Shown: piece by piece, positions 1 to 5,998 of the stretch
How the letters are laid out: every line of letters starts with the position of its first letter
How positions within the stretch are numbered: position 1 is the stretch's first letter
NCBI GenBank assembly: GCA_030608925.1
Contig: JAUWDF010000036.1
Location: 1 to 6,880, forward strand
Length of the DNA: 6,880 bases
DNA from: Candidatus Bathyarchaeota archaeon
Lineage (GTDB): Archaea; Thermoproteota; Bathyarchaeia; Bathyarchaeales; SOJC01
Reading direction: 5' to 3'
The notes under the pieces: model-generated
What the model was told of the DNA's origin: nothing
Databases searched by the model: none
Seen by the model: the letters and a program-made list of their open reading frames with translations, nothing else
Translations under genes and position numbers: made by a program

Positions 1-12
1 CCTCTTGAAACG

Positions 13-23
13 TTATAGTTTTA
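13..23 (+). promoter_or_regulatory. possible TATA box for polC
   Basis: An AT-rich element reading TTATAGTTTTA lies about 75-85 nt before the preferred polC start at 97. A transcript from it would begin near 40-45 and carry a leader of about 50 nt. A second candidate, GTTTTATCC at 52-60, would start transcription near 80. I see no BRE or Shine-Dalgarno strong enough to choose between them. Placement is inferred only from archaeal promoter geometry. Confidence 0.25.
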
Positions 24-96
24 CATTATCTGTGCCAGAAGATTCAAAACAGTTTTATCCTTTCCCATTTTGATGGCGAGTCTCTTGAATGTAAAG

Positions 97-3000
97 ATGA
101 GTGAGGAACATCGAAAATATGTTGACTCCCTTAGTATTGGACTCCAGAAGTTATATGACATCGCAAAGGAGGCTCGACAAAAAGGATTCGATCCAAAGTT
201 AGAACCAGAGCCAGAGATTGCCCGAGACCTCGCTGAACTAGTCGAAGGCCTTGTGGGGCCTCCTGGAGTCGCCAAAAGCATAAGAGAACTCAGCGAAAAG
301 CTTCCTCGAGAGGAACTTGCATTCAAGATTGCAGAGGAAATTGTCTATGGCAAGTTTGGTCATTTGGAAACTGAGAAAGCAGCCGAACAAGCTATCAGAA
401 CATCACTTGCCATACTCACTGAGGGTATCACTGCAGCACCACTTCAAGGAGTTGCTAAAGTTTGTATTAAAAGTAATTTTGATACCAATCAAACTAAATA
501 TCTAGCAGTCTACTACGCTGGACCCATTCGTTCAGCAGGAGGTACAGATCAGGCGCTAACCATTATTATAGGAGACTTCGTGCGTGGTCTTCTTGGCCTA
601 GATCGATATAGACCAACGGAAGAGGAGATAAATCGATTCATTGAAGAGATGCGGCTTTTTGAGAGGTCTGTCGGAAGGTTCCAATATCATGTCTCTGATG
701 CTCAACTTCGAAGGGCAATAGAATTTATTCCTATAGAAGTTACTGGCACAGAATCTGATCCGGTGGATGTGCAGTCGTTTCGGAATCTACCTCGAATAGA
801 AACTAATCGTGTTCGGGGTGGTGCATTACGTGTAGTTAACGATGGTATCATAGGACGAGCAGCTAAGATTTCAACAATCATTGAAAAACTAGGCATTGAA
901 GGCTGGGATTGGCTGAAACGTATCGGTGAAGCAGAAGGAACTACAGATGATAACAAGAAAAGTGCCGGTTTTATGGAAGATATAATTGCGGGACGCCCTG
1001 TTTTCTCTTTTCCATCACACCCCAATGGATTCCGCCTTCGTTATGGACGAGCAAGAAACACTGGTTTAGCTGCTGTCGGTGTAAATCCTCTAACAATGAG
1101 TATTTTAAATCAATTTCTAGCGGGAGGGACACAAGTCCGCATCGAACTCCCCGGTAAAGGTGGGGTGGTTATGCCTGTAGACACCATTGAACCGCCTGTA
1201 GTGCTACTTGAAAACGGAACAGTTACCCGTGTCACAAAGCAAAACCTTACGCAAATAAAGAATAAAATTAAGAAGATATTGTTCTTAGGCGATATGCTCG
1301 TAAACTTTGGAGATTTTCTTTATAATAATAAGAGACTTTGTCCTTCAGGGTATACAGAGGAATGGTGGAGTGAAGAGCTAAAAGCATCAATAAAAGGAAA
1401 ACTGAATGGTAACCTGGAGAGAGCAGCTTCGGTCACAAATGTTTCGAAGAAGCGGTTAGAAGAATTTTCATTAAATCCATTCATCAATAAACCCAAGGTA
1501 AGTGAAGCCTTTTCTATTGCCGAGAAACTCAATATTCCCCTTCATCCAAACCACACTTTTTTCTGGCAAAATACCACGATCGACGAGTTGAAAATATTAC
1601 AACGATGGTTACAAGGATGCCAAACTCACGATAACGGTGAGGAAATTTATGAGTTAAGGGGAAAACTGGACTCATCAATTAAGAACACCCTTGAGCACTT
1701 AGGCTGTTCTCATAGAGTAGTGGAAAACCAAATAATCCTTGAAGGCGACGAAGCTTTAATCTTTAAAAAACTTCAGATGAATTCATCAGAGGAGCAAGTA
1801 GACACAACATTATCCCCTCTAGCAGCCTTAGAAAAACTCTCAGGAACCACCATACGTCCCAAAGCCCCCACTACAATAGGAGCTCGAATGGGTCGACCGG
1901 AAAAAGCAAGTAGAAGAGAAATGAAACCTCGTGTTCATCTTCTTTTTCCTGTAGGATTAGCTGGAGGGTCAAAACGCGATCTGACACTAGCTGCCAAAAA
2001 AAAATCGATTAATGTGGAGCTAGTCAAGCGATTCTGTCCAAAGTGTGACAACTCTACATTCCGCGTCTTATGTTCTCAATGCCACGAGGAAACAATTCTC
2101 CTTAAGACTTGTCCCCGTTGTGGTACAAGGTTGAACCAGGATGTCTGCCCATCCTGCGACGTACCCGCCAACAGCTTTGAACAACAGAGACTTAACATAA
2201 AAACTATGCTTGCAGAAGCTTACCAACGATTAGGAGTTAATCCACCTAGAATTATAAAAGGAGTCAAAGGTCTCTCAAACAAACAAAAGATTGCTGAAAT
2301 CCTTGAAAAAGGGATTCTCCGGGCTAAAGAAGACCTATCCATTTACAAGGACGGCACAATACGGTTTGATGTGACGAACGCTCCCTTAACACATTTCAAA
2401 CCTGCTGAAATTGATGTTCCCATAGACACATTGAGACAGCTAGGCTACGCTGTCGACCTCGAAAAGCAGCCTCTCAATGATGAAGAACAAATCTGCGAAC
2501 TAAAAATACAAGATGTCGTTATTCCACGAAAGAGCGCAACCTACTTTGTACGAGTAGCGAGATTCGTCGATCAACTCCTCGAAAAAGTTTACAAAATTCC
2601 AAGGTTCTACGAAGTTAAAAATCCCCAAGATCTGATTGGACATCTTATACTCGGTCTAGCCCCTCACACTTCAGTGGGGATAGTAGGTCGAGTCATCGGC
2701 TTCACTGATCTTGACGTCTGTTATGCTCACCCACTCTGGCATTCAGCGAAGCGACGTGACTGCGATGGAGACGAAGATTCAATCATGCTAGCACTTGATA
2801 CCTTGCTCAACTTCTCAAAAAGTTATCTTCCTTCTCGAATCGGAGGGATAATGGATGCTCCTCTATTCATAATCCCTGCTGTTAATCCAACTGAAGTACA
2901 AAGACAAGCGCATGAATTCGATGTCGCCAGCAAGTATCCTTTAGATTTTTATACTCAAACATTGAAGCGGGTTTCTCCTAGTAAAGTGTCAGACCTTGTT

Positions 3001-3513
3001 GAGTTGATCGCACACAAATTAGGACATGAAAACCAGTTTGAAGGCTTTGCCTATACAACCCCGGTTTCTGACATTAACATGGGAAACCACGAAAGTATGT
3101 ACAAGAAGCTGAAAAAGATGACCGACAAGCTAGATTGTCAAATGGAGCTTGCTGAAAAAATTACAGCTGTGAACGCACGAACCGTGGCCTTGAAAGTACT
3201 GACCACACATTTTATGCGGGACATTTCAGGAAATCTGCGAGCTTTTACAACTCAAGGATTCCGCTGTAAACTATGTAACAAACGCTTCCGACGTATACCT
3301 CTAAAGGGAAAATGCACCAAATGTGGAGGCTTACTATCGCTCACCGTATATCGTGGTGGAATTGAAAAATACCTTAATGTTGCACGACACCTTGTTGAGA
3401 AATATAGGTTGCCAAAATACTACATTCATCGTTTGGATCTGGTTGAAAAGGAAATCATTACACTTTTTGAGGGAAAGAAACCCCGACAAAAAAGTCTCGA
3501 AAGCTTTGCTTAA
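97..3513 (+). CDS. polC: DNA polymerase II (family D) large subunit DP2, catalytic
   Basis: DP2 is the polymerase subunit of archaeal PolD; it works with the exonuclease/small subunit DP1 (not in this window) in replication. The 1138-aa protein is full length, slightly shorter than the roughly 1260-aa Pyrococcus protein. Numbered from ATG 97, it has the N-terminal PolC_DP2 block with GPIRSAGG at 142-149, NFGDFL at 403-408, and the lysine motif RMGRPEK at 597-603. Next come two four-Cys zinc sites (C647, C650, C659, C662; C672, C675, C684, C687). The double-psi barrel catalytic motif is DCDGDED at 888-894. A C-terminal zinc site (C1057, C1060, C1073, C1076) and a tail resembling a PCNA-binding box, QKSLESFA at 1131-1138, complete it. 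There is no intein at the catalytic site, where Pyrococcus has one. The start is chosen because MSEEHRKYVDSL lines up with the start of the family. TTG 70 and ATG 73 are in-frame alternatives, and no Shine-Dalgarno decides between them. TAA stop. Confidence 0.97.
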   Translation: MSEEHRKYVDSLSIGLQKLYDIAKEARQKGFDPKLEPEPEIARDLAELVEGLVGPPGVAKSIRELSEKLPREELAFKIAEEIVYGKFGHLETEKAAEQAIRTSLAILTEGITAAPLQGVAKVCIKSNFDTNQTKYLAVYYAGPIRSAGGTDQALTIIIGDFVRGLLGLDRYRPTEEEINRFIEEMRLFERSVGRFQYHVSDAQLRRAIEFIPIEVTGTESDPVDVQSFRNLPRIETNRVRGGALRVVNDGIIGRAAKISTIIEKLGIEGWDWLKRIGEAEGTTDDNKKSAGFMEDIIAGRPVFSFPSHPNGFRLRYGRARNTGLAAVGVNPLTMSILNQFLAGGTQVRIELPGKGGVVMPVDTIEPPVVLLENGTVTRVTKQNLTQIKNKIKKILFLGDMLVNFGDFLYNNKRLCPSGYTEEWWSEELKASIKGKLNGNLERAASVTNVSKKRLEEFSLNPFINKPKVSEAFSIAEKLNIPLHPNHTFFWQNTTIDELKILQRWLQGCQTHDNGEEIYELRGKLDSSIKNTLEHLGCSHRVVENQIILEGDEALIFKKLQMNSSEEQVDTTLSPLAALEKLSGTTIRPKAPTTIGARMGRPEKASRREMKPRVHLLFPVGLAGGSKRDLTLAAKKKSINVELVKRFCPKCDNSTFRVLCSQCHEETILLKTCPRCGTRLNQDVCPSCDVPANSFEQQRLNIKTMLAEAYQRLGVNPPRIIKGVKGLSNKQKIAEILEKGILRAKEDLSIYKDGTIRFDVTNAPLTHFKPAEIDVPIDTLRQLGYAVDLEKQPLNDEEQICELKIQDVVIPRKSATYFVRVARFVDQLLEKVYKIPRFYEVKNPQDLIGHLILGLAPHTSVGIVGRVIGFTDLDVCYAHPLWHSAKRRDCDGDEDSIMLALDTLLNFSKSYLPSRIGGIMDAPLFIIPAVNPTEVQRQAHEFDVASKYPLDFYTQTLKRVSPSKVSDLVELIAHKLGHENQFEGFAYTTPVSDINMGNHESMYKKLKKMTDKLDCQMELAEKITAVNARTVALKVLTTHFMRDISGNLRAFTTQGFRCKLCNKRFRRIPLKGKCTKCGGLLSLTVYRGGIEKYLNVARHLVEKYRLPKYYIHRLDLVEKEIITLFEGKKPRQKSLESFA

Positions 3514-3534
3514 ACCTTTTCTTCTTGAAAAACA
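3514..3534 (+). other. short polC to winged-helix gene spacer
   Basis: Only 21 nt separate the polC TAA stop from the next ATG. The spacer contains the pyrimidine-rich stretch CCTTTTCTTCTT but no TATA box and no hairpin. The two genes are therefore probably co-transcribed, although the T-rich run could give partial archaeal-type termination. Confidence 0.4.
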
Positions 3535-3825
3535 ATGATGCTCTTGATCAAGATGGCAAAGTTAGCTTTTCACCCGAACGCTTACTTGATGAATACAAGA
3601 AATGTTAAACGGGGACTGATTTCTCGAACAAGAATTCTATTTGTGTTGGAAAGAAAGAATGCTACTGCAAGCATCCTCGCAAAGGAATCCGAATTAAGTT
3701 ACAATGTTGTTCTTCACCATTTACATCTTTTGGAAGGCGAGAGGATCGTTTCCGGAGTGAAAAAGGAGAAACCTTTCCTTTGGAAATCTACAGGCTTAGG
3801 TCAGCAAAGCCTAACTTCCACCTAA
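3535..3825 (+). CDS. small winged helix-turn-helix DNA-binding protein (ArsR-like fold)
   Basis: This 96-aa protein is a probable transcription regulator or DNA-binding protein. An N-terminal basic segment (NVKRGLISRTRILFVLE, 23-39) forms the first helix. A helix-turn-helix follows: TASILAKESELS at 44-55, then recognition helix YNVVLHHLHLLEGE at 56-69. A beta wing, GVKKEKPFLWKSTGLG, lies at 74-89. There is no metal-binding cysteine, effector domain or membrane segment, so it is little more than the DNA-binding unit. The gene follows polC by 21 nt and probably shares its transcript, which suggests a link to replication or self-regulation of the pair (inference). Starts at 3535, 3538 and 3553 are all possible; none has a convincing Shine-Dalgarno, and ATG 3553 (MAKLAFHPNAY) would give 90 aa. 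The last 15 nt overlap the end of the opposing mazG-like gene. The fold call is fairly sure; target and ligand are unknown. Confidence 0.8.
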   Translation: MMLLIKMAKLAFHPNAYLMNTRNVKRGLISRTRILFVLERKNATASILAKESELSYNVVLHHLHLLEGERIVSGVKKEKPFLWKSTGLGQQSLTST

Positions 3826-4131
3826 CTTTTTCGGGGAGATTCCGAAGGTGCACCCACAAGGAGATGAACCACATTTCGGGCAACATTCCCTGTATTTTGA
3901 AAGTAAAGCGCTTTCTAAATCAACTTCGAGAAGATTGGCCAGTGACATTAACCATGCTACAACATCTGCAAACTCACTTCTGAGTGCTTCCTTGTTTCCA
4001 CGATGCATTGCTTCCCTGAGTTCATCAACTTCTTCCATTAGCCACTCGAAAGTTCCCTCGATACCTCGTCTTGAGTCCTTATAAAAGTAGATTTGACGCA
4101 TTGTGTCCTGGAGACTTCTCATTGAAACCAT
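3811..4131 (-). CDS. MazG-type nucleotide pyrophosphohydrolase with Cys-rich C-terminal tail
   Basis: This 106-aa all-alpha NTP pyrophosphohydrolase belongs to the MazG/dUTPase-like superfamily, which hydrolyses (d)NTPs to monophosphates and pyrophosphate with Mg2+. The signature EXXE...EXXD is present: E34-V-D-E37 in EEVDELREAM, and E53-F-A-D56 in EFADVVAWL. One domain fills residues 5-80, so this is the short single-domain form rather than the roughly 260-aa bacterial tandem MazG. The tail carries CCPKCGSSPCGC (C83, C84, C87, C92, C94), a likely zinc knuckle not needed for catalysis. The gene starts 32 nt after the glyA stop on the same strand and is probably in one operon with it. ATG 4131 is used; ATG 4122 is an in-frame alternative giving MRSLQDTM. 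A weak AGGGA lies about 8 nt upstream of 4131. Its 3' end overlaps the winged-helix gene by 15 bp. The substrate cannot be told; house-cleaning of damaged or excess dNTPs is the family expectation. Confidence 0.85.
   Translation of the reverse strand: MVSMRSLQDTMRQIYFYKDSRRGIEGTFEWLMEEVDELREAMHRGNKEALRSEFADVVAWLMSLANLLEVDLESALLSKYRECCPKCGSSPCGCTFGISPKKLGGS
3826..3831 (+). terminator. T-run after the winged-helix gene
   Basis: A short CTTTTT run directly follows the TAA stop of the winged-helix gene. Archaeal intrinsic termination often needs only a T-run with no hairpin, so this could end the polC transcript. It lies inside the opposing mazG-like gene. The run is short, so the call is weak. 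Confidence 0.25.
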
Positions 4132-4163
4132 AAATCAGTCCCTGACAAAAAACATTCGGATGC

Positions 4164-5477
4164 TCAACGAATTCTCATGTATTTGTAAGCTTCTGCTGAT
4201 GTCTCAAAGGAGTAATGAACCTTCATATAGTCTTGTCGAAACTTCATAACATCTCTTTTAACTTTGTGTACATCTTCTTTTTTAATAACTACTCGCTTGA
4301 GGAAATCTGCGATTTCACCCATCTGTGCTTCCTTCATACCCAGCCTCGTGACCTCAGAAGTTCCTAATCTAATCCCTCCAGGATGCATAAAATGACGACC
4401 CTCCTTGATGTCCCAAGGTAGCAAGTTACGGTTAATTATTACATTCGCTTTTTCCAGAGTTTCCTCTATTGAGCCACCATCGCCATATTTGGTTATATCC
4501 ACCAAAATAACATGTGACTCAGTGAAACCCTTGTGTTCCGCCAACACATTGAATCCTCGTTCATACAAAGCTTGACCCAACGCCTTACTATTCTTAATTA
4601 CTTGTCTAGTATAATCCTGGCCGAACTCTAACATTTCAGCGCATGCAATAGTGACCCCCGCCAAAGCATGTAAGTGATGATTGCTGACCATTCCTGGGAA
4701 GGTAGCCCTTTTGATTTTATCAGCGTACTTACTCCATGAGAGCACTCCACCATGCTGTGGGCCAAAAAGAGTCTTGTGAGTGCTTAAACTCACAACATCT
4801 GCTCCTTCTCGAAGTGGGTCTTGGAATGTTCCGCCAGCAATCAAACCCGCTACATGAGCAGCATCATAACTAACTGTGGCACCAATGTCATGAAAAACTT
4901 GAGCAAGCTCCTTAACAGGGTGCGGAAAGGGAAACACACTCGCACCAAACACAACAAGTTTTGGTGGCTTCCCTTTTTCCACTAATTTTCTCACACGCCT
5001 CTTCGTTTCATCTACGTCGATGTTTAGTTCCCCATAGTCCAGAGCCAAATAACGTACATCTAAACCACTTACTGCTCCTGCAGTGCCACCAAGTCGCTTC
5101 TTTCCTGTAGTAATATGTCCGCCGCAGGGGATAGACAAAGCCATCAAAACATTCCCAGGTTCCGTGAAAGCCGTGTACACCACGAGGTTTGAAACTACAC
5201 CTGAAATCGGTCGAACGTCAACGAACTCCGAATCAAAAAGCCTTTTCATTAAATCGATGCATAGCAGCTCAACTTGATCTATATACGAGCATCCTGCATA
5301 AACACGCTCGCCAGGCCATCCCTCAGCGTATCTGTGACCAAAATCACTCGCCAGGGTTTCCCTGACAGCAGGGCTTGAAATATTTTCACTGGCAATTAGC
5401 GGAATACTTTCCTGAAACCATTTATGATGTGCCTCAAGTAAATTAAATGTACGATCATATGATTCACGAGCTGACAA
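4164..5477 (-). CDS. glyA: serine hydroxymethyltransferase
   Basis: This PLP enzyme interconverts serine and glycine, moving a one-carbon unit to a tetrahydropterin (tetrahydrofolate, or tetrahydromethanopterin in many archaea). It feeds glycine, purine and thymidylate synthesis in the cytoplasm. The 437-aa protein is full length. Visible motifs are SEN at 30-32, HRYAEGWPGERVY at 48-60, and HITTGKK at 121-127. D205 and H208 in YDAAHVAGLI contact PLP. The Schiff-base lysine K235 lies in STHKTLFGPQHGG, and the substrate-carboxylate arginine R370 in GGIRLGTSEVTRLG. All key residues are intact. The start is TTG, supported by a strong Shine-Dalgarno 8 nt upstream; no nearer ATG fits. It is followed at 32 nt by the MazG-type gene, and two small minus-strand genes lie upstream. 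The choice of folate or methanopterin cannot be read from the sequence. Confidence 0.97.
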   Translation of the reverse strand: MSARESYDRTFNLLEAHHKWFQESIPLIASENISSPAVRETLASDFGHRYAEGWPGERVYAGCSYIDQVELLCIDLMKRLFDSEFVDVRPISGVVSNLVVYTAFTEPGNVLMALSIPCGGHITTGKKRLGGTAGAVSGLDVRYLALDYGELNIDVDETKRRVRKLVEKGKPPKLVVFGASVFPFPHPVKELAQVFHDIGATVSYDAAHVAGLIAGGTFQDPLREGADVVSLSTHKTLFGPQHGGVLSWSKYADKIKRATFPGMVSNHHLHALAGVTIACAEMLEFGQDYTRQVIKNSKALGQALYERGFNVLAEHKGFTESHVILVDITKYGDGGSIEETLEKANVIINRNLLPWDIKEGRHFMHPGGIRLGTSEVTRLGMKEAQMGEIADFLKRVVIKKEDVHKVKRDVMKFRQDYMKVHYSFETSAEAYKYMRIR

Positions 5478-5484
5478 ACTCCTA

Positions 5485-5491
5485 ACCTCCT
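5485..5491 (-). promoter_or_regulatory. ribosome binding site of glyA
   Basis: On the minus strand the sequence is AGGAGGT, followed by 8 nt and then the TTG start at 5477. It matches the archaeal 16S 3' end well and decides the non-ATG start. A second, closer GGAG sits at 5479-5482. Confidence 0.85.
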
Positions 5492-5510
5492 TTTACTGAA
5501 GCCTCACTCA

Positions 5511-5540
5511 AACATAAAAACTTTGAAACATGAATTCAAA
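5511..5540 (-). promoter_or_regulatory. possible glyA promoter with upstream dyad
   Basis: Read on the minus strand, an AT-rich AGTTTTTATGTT (about 5513-5524) could act as a TATA box, with transcription starting about 25 nt downstream close to the Shine-Dalgarno, giving a very short leader. Next to it and partly overlapping is an inverted repeat: TTTGAA at 5522-5527 and TTCAAA at 5535-5540, separated by 7 nt. That is the usual size of a dimeric regulator site. Whether glyA has its own promoter or is read through from the small upstream genes is not settled by the sequence. Confidence 0.3.
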
Positions 5541-5565
5541 TCCCACGAAGCGAGTTCGCAAATCC
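5537..5565. repeat. 22-bp-spaced direct repeat CAAATCC upstream of glyA
   Basis: CAAATCC occurs at 5537-5543 and again at 5559-5565, each preceded by a GA(A/G)TTC-like block (5532-5537 and 5552-5557). The 22-bp spacing is about two helical turns, so a protein could read both copies from one face of the DNA. The pair is short and could be chance. Confidence 0.3.
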
Positions 5566-5570
5566 TTTTT

Positions 5571-5580
5571 GCGCGCGCGC
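5571..5580. repeat. alternating (GC)5 tract
   Basis: Ten bases of perfect GC alternation, flanked by a T5 run on the left and a T4 run on the right, stand out in an AT-rich spacer between the 35-aa gene and glyA. Alternating GC is the classic Z-DNA-prone sequence and is also self-complementary. A related CGCGCGC occurs at 6161-6167. No function is established. Confidence 0.6.
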
Positions 5581-5596
5581 TTTTCCATGACCAATA

Positions 5597-5704
5597 TTAT
5601 TCTCTTCGCCATATGTTATAGGGGCATTGGTTCCAACAGTATCTGCTCCCTTTAAACACGCATCCTTTGCATTCTGACCTGCTAAAAGGTTTTTGTTTCC
5701 TCAT
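5597..5704 (-). CDS. 35-aa four-cysteine miniprotein, unknown function
   Basis: I do not recognise this gene. The 35-aa frame begins MRKQKPFSRSE, contains CKGCVFKGSRYCWNQCPYN, and ends IWRRE with TAA. Four cysteines (C12, C15, C23, C27; spacing CX2CX7CX3C) are set among aromatic (F, Y, W) and basic residues, the look of a tiny zinc-binding fold; an iron-sulfur site is an alternative. Such a composition is unlikely in random non-coding DNA. The start is ATG 5704, with GGGAG just upstream but only 3 nt before the ATG, closer than ideal. The gene lies 37 nt after the 48-aa gene and 119 nt before glyA, on the same strand, so the three may form one transcript. Reality of the gene is moderately supported; the function is unknown. 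Confidence 0.5.
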   Translation of the reverse strand: MRKQKPFSRSECKGCVFKGSRYCWNQCPYNIWRRE

Positions 5705-5741
5705 TAACTCCCAAATGAAAGCTGCCAAACTGCTTTATGAA

Positions 5742-5888
5742 TTATCCCTTTTGGCGTCCCCTAAAATGCTTCTTGTAATTAAGTAGTTTTTCTCTTTCTT
5801 CTTTTGGTAGGAGAAAAGCAGGCATCGTTTTTGTTTTCTTTGGTCGCCCCCAATTCTTCAGGATAGTAACTTTGATTTCCTCTGTCAA
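5742..5888 (-). CDS. 48-aa basic small protein, unknown function
   Basis: I do not recognise this gene. The start is TTG at 5888, 7 nt after AGGAGG inside a nearly full-length Shine-Dalgarno match (AGGAGGGTGAT, 5901-5891), which is the main reason to believe it. The 48-aa product begins MTEEIKVTILKNW, continues GRPKKTKTMPAFLLPKEER, then EKLLNYKKHFRGRQKG. It is rich in lysine and arginine and has no cysteine or membrane segment. GRPKK resembles the core of an AT-hook, but the rest of that motif is lacking, so nucleic-acid binding is only an inference. The central PAFLLPKEEREKLLNYKKHF could form a helix. It is the first gene of the minus-strand run leading to the 35-aa gene and glyA, and is divergent from the 47-aa gene. 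Confidence 0.6.
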   Translation of the reverse strand: MTEEIKVTILKNWGRPKKTKTMPAFLLPKEEREKLLNYKKHFRGRQKG

Positions 5889-5890
5889 TA

Positions 5891-5901
5891 ATCACCCTCC
5901 T
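5891..5901 (-). promoter_or_regulatory. strong ribosome binding site of the 48-aa gene
   Basis: On the minus strand AGGAGGGTGAT is almost the full anti-Shine-Dalgarno complement, ending 2 nt before TTG, with the AGGAGG core 7 nt from it. It is the longest Shine-Dalgarno match I see in the window and fixes the start of an otherwise easily missed gene. Confidence 0.7.
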
Positions 5902-5911
5902 ATTATCACGT

Positions 5912-5937
5912 GGTGAAGGGAGGTTCGATTCTTCACC
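5912..5937. repeat. 7-bp inverted repeat in the divergent promoter region
   Basis: GGTGAAG (5912-5918) and CTTCACC (5931-5937) are perfect inverted copies separated by 12 nt. The repeat sits between the TATA-like element at 5944-5950 and the 48-aa gene, overlapping the likely minus-strand transcription start, and lies just upstream of the TATA for the plus-strand gene. It could be an operator for both genes or an RNA hairpin. CACGTG at 5907-5912 overlaps its left edge. Confidence 0.4.
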
Positions 5938-5943
5938 TTAGAC

Positions 5944-5950
5944 TATTTAA
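5944..5950. promoter_or_regulatory. TATA-like element between divergent small genes
   Basis: TATTTAA (minus strand TTAAATA) resembles an archaeal TATA box in both directions. On the plus strand, transcription would start near 5972, leaving about 25 nt of leader before the 47-aa gene. On the minus strand it would start near 5923, about 35 nt before the 48-aa gene. Which direction is used cannot be told, as no clear BRE is visible. Confidence 0.4.
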
Positions 5951-5986
5951 GTTTAGCGAACACAATAGATAATTTGAAAGCTTATT

Positions 5987-5992
5987 GGTGAT
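5987..5992 (+). promoter_or_regulatory. ribosome binding site of the 47-aa gene
   Basis: GGTGAT pairs with the archaeal 16S 3' end in the GGUGAU register and is 6 nt before ATG 5999. It supports this start for a gene that is otherwise short and unrecognised. Confidence 0.55.
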
Positions 5993-5998
5993 TTGGGC

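Noticed and set aside
21..326. Minus-strand 101-codon open frame across the polC start
   Set aside because: It lies opposite conserved DP2 N-terminal coding sequence and its serine-rich translation is typical of an antisense shadow.
2740..2790. Intein at the DP2 catalytic motif
   Set aside because: Pyrococcus DP2 carries an intein here, but this sequence runs straight through the motif with no insertion.
5532..5552. tRNA T-arm-like stretch (TTCAAATCCCAC followed by GAAGCG) before glyA
   Set aside because: The 5' side of the T stem does not pair with the 3' side, and there is no anticodon or D arm upstream. It is at best a chance likeness, not a tRNA or a clear attachment site.
5523..5591. 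rho-independent style hairpin between the 35-aa gene and glyA
   Set aside because: Only 4-bp stems (such as CGAA/TTCG around 5546-5558) can be drawn, and the T-runs are not placed after a stable stem in the minus-strand direction.
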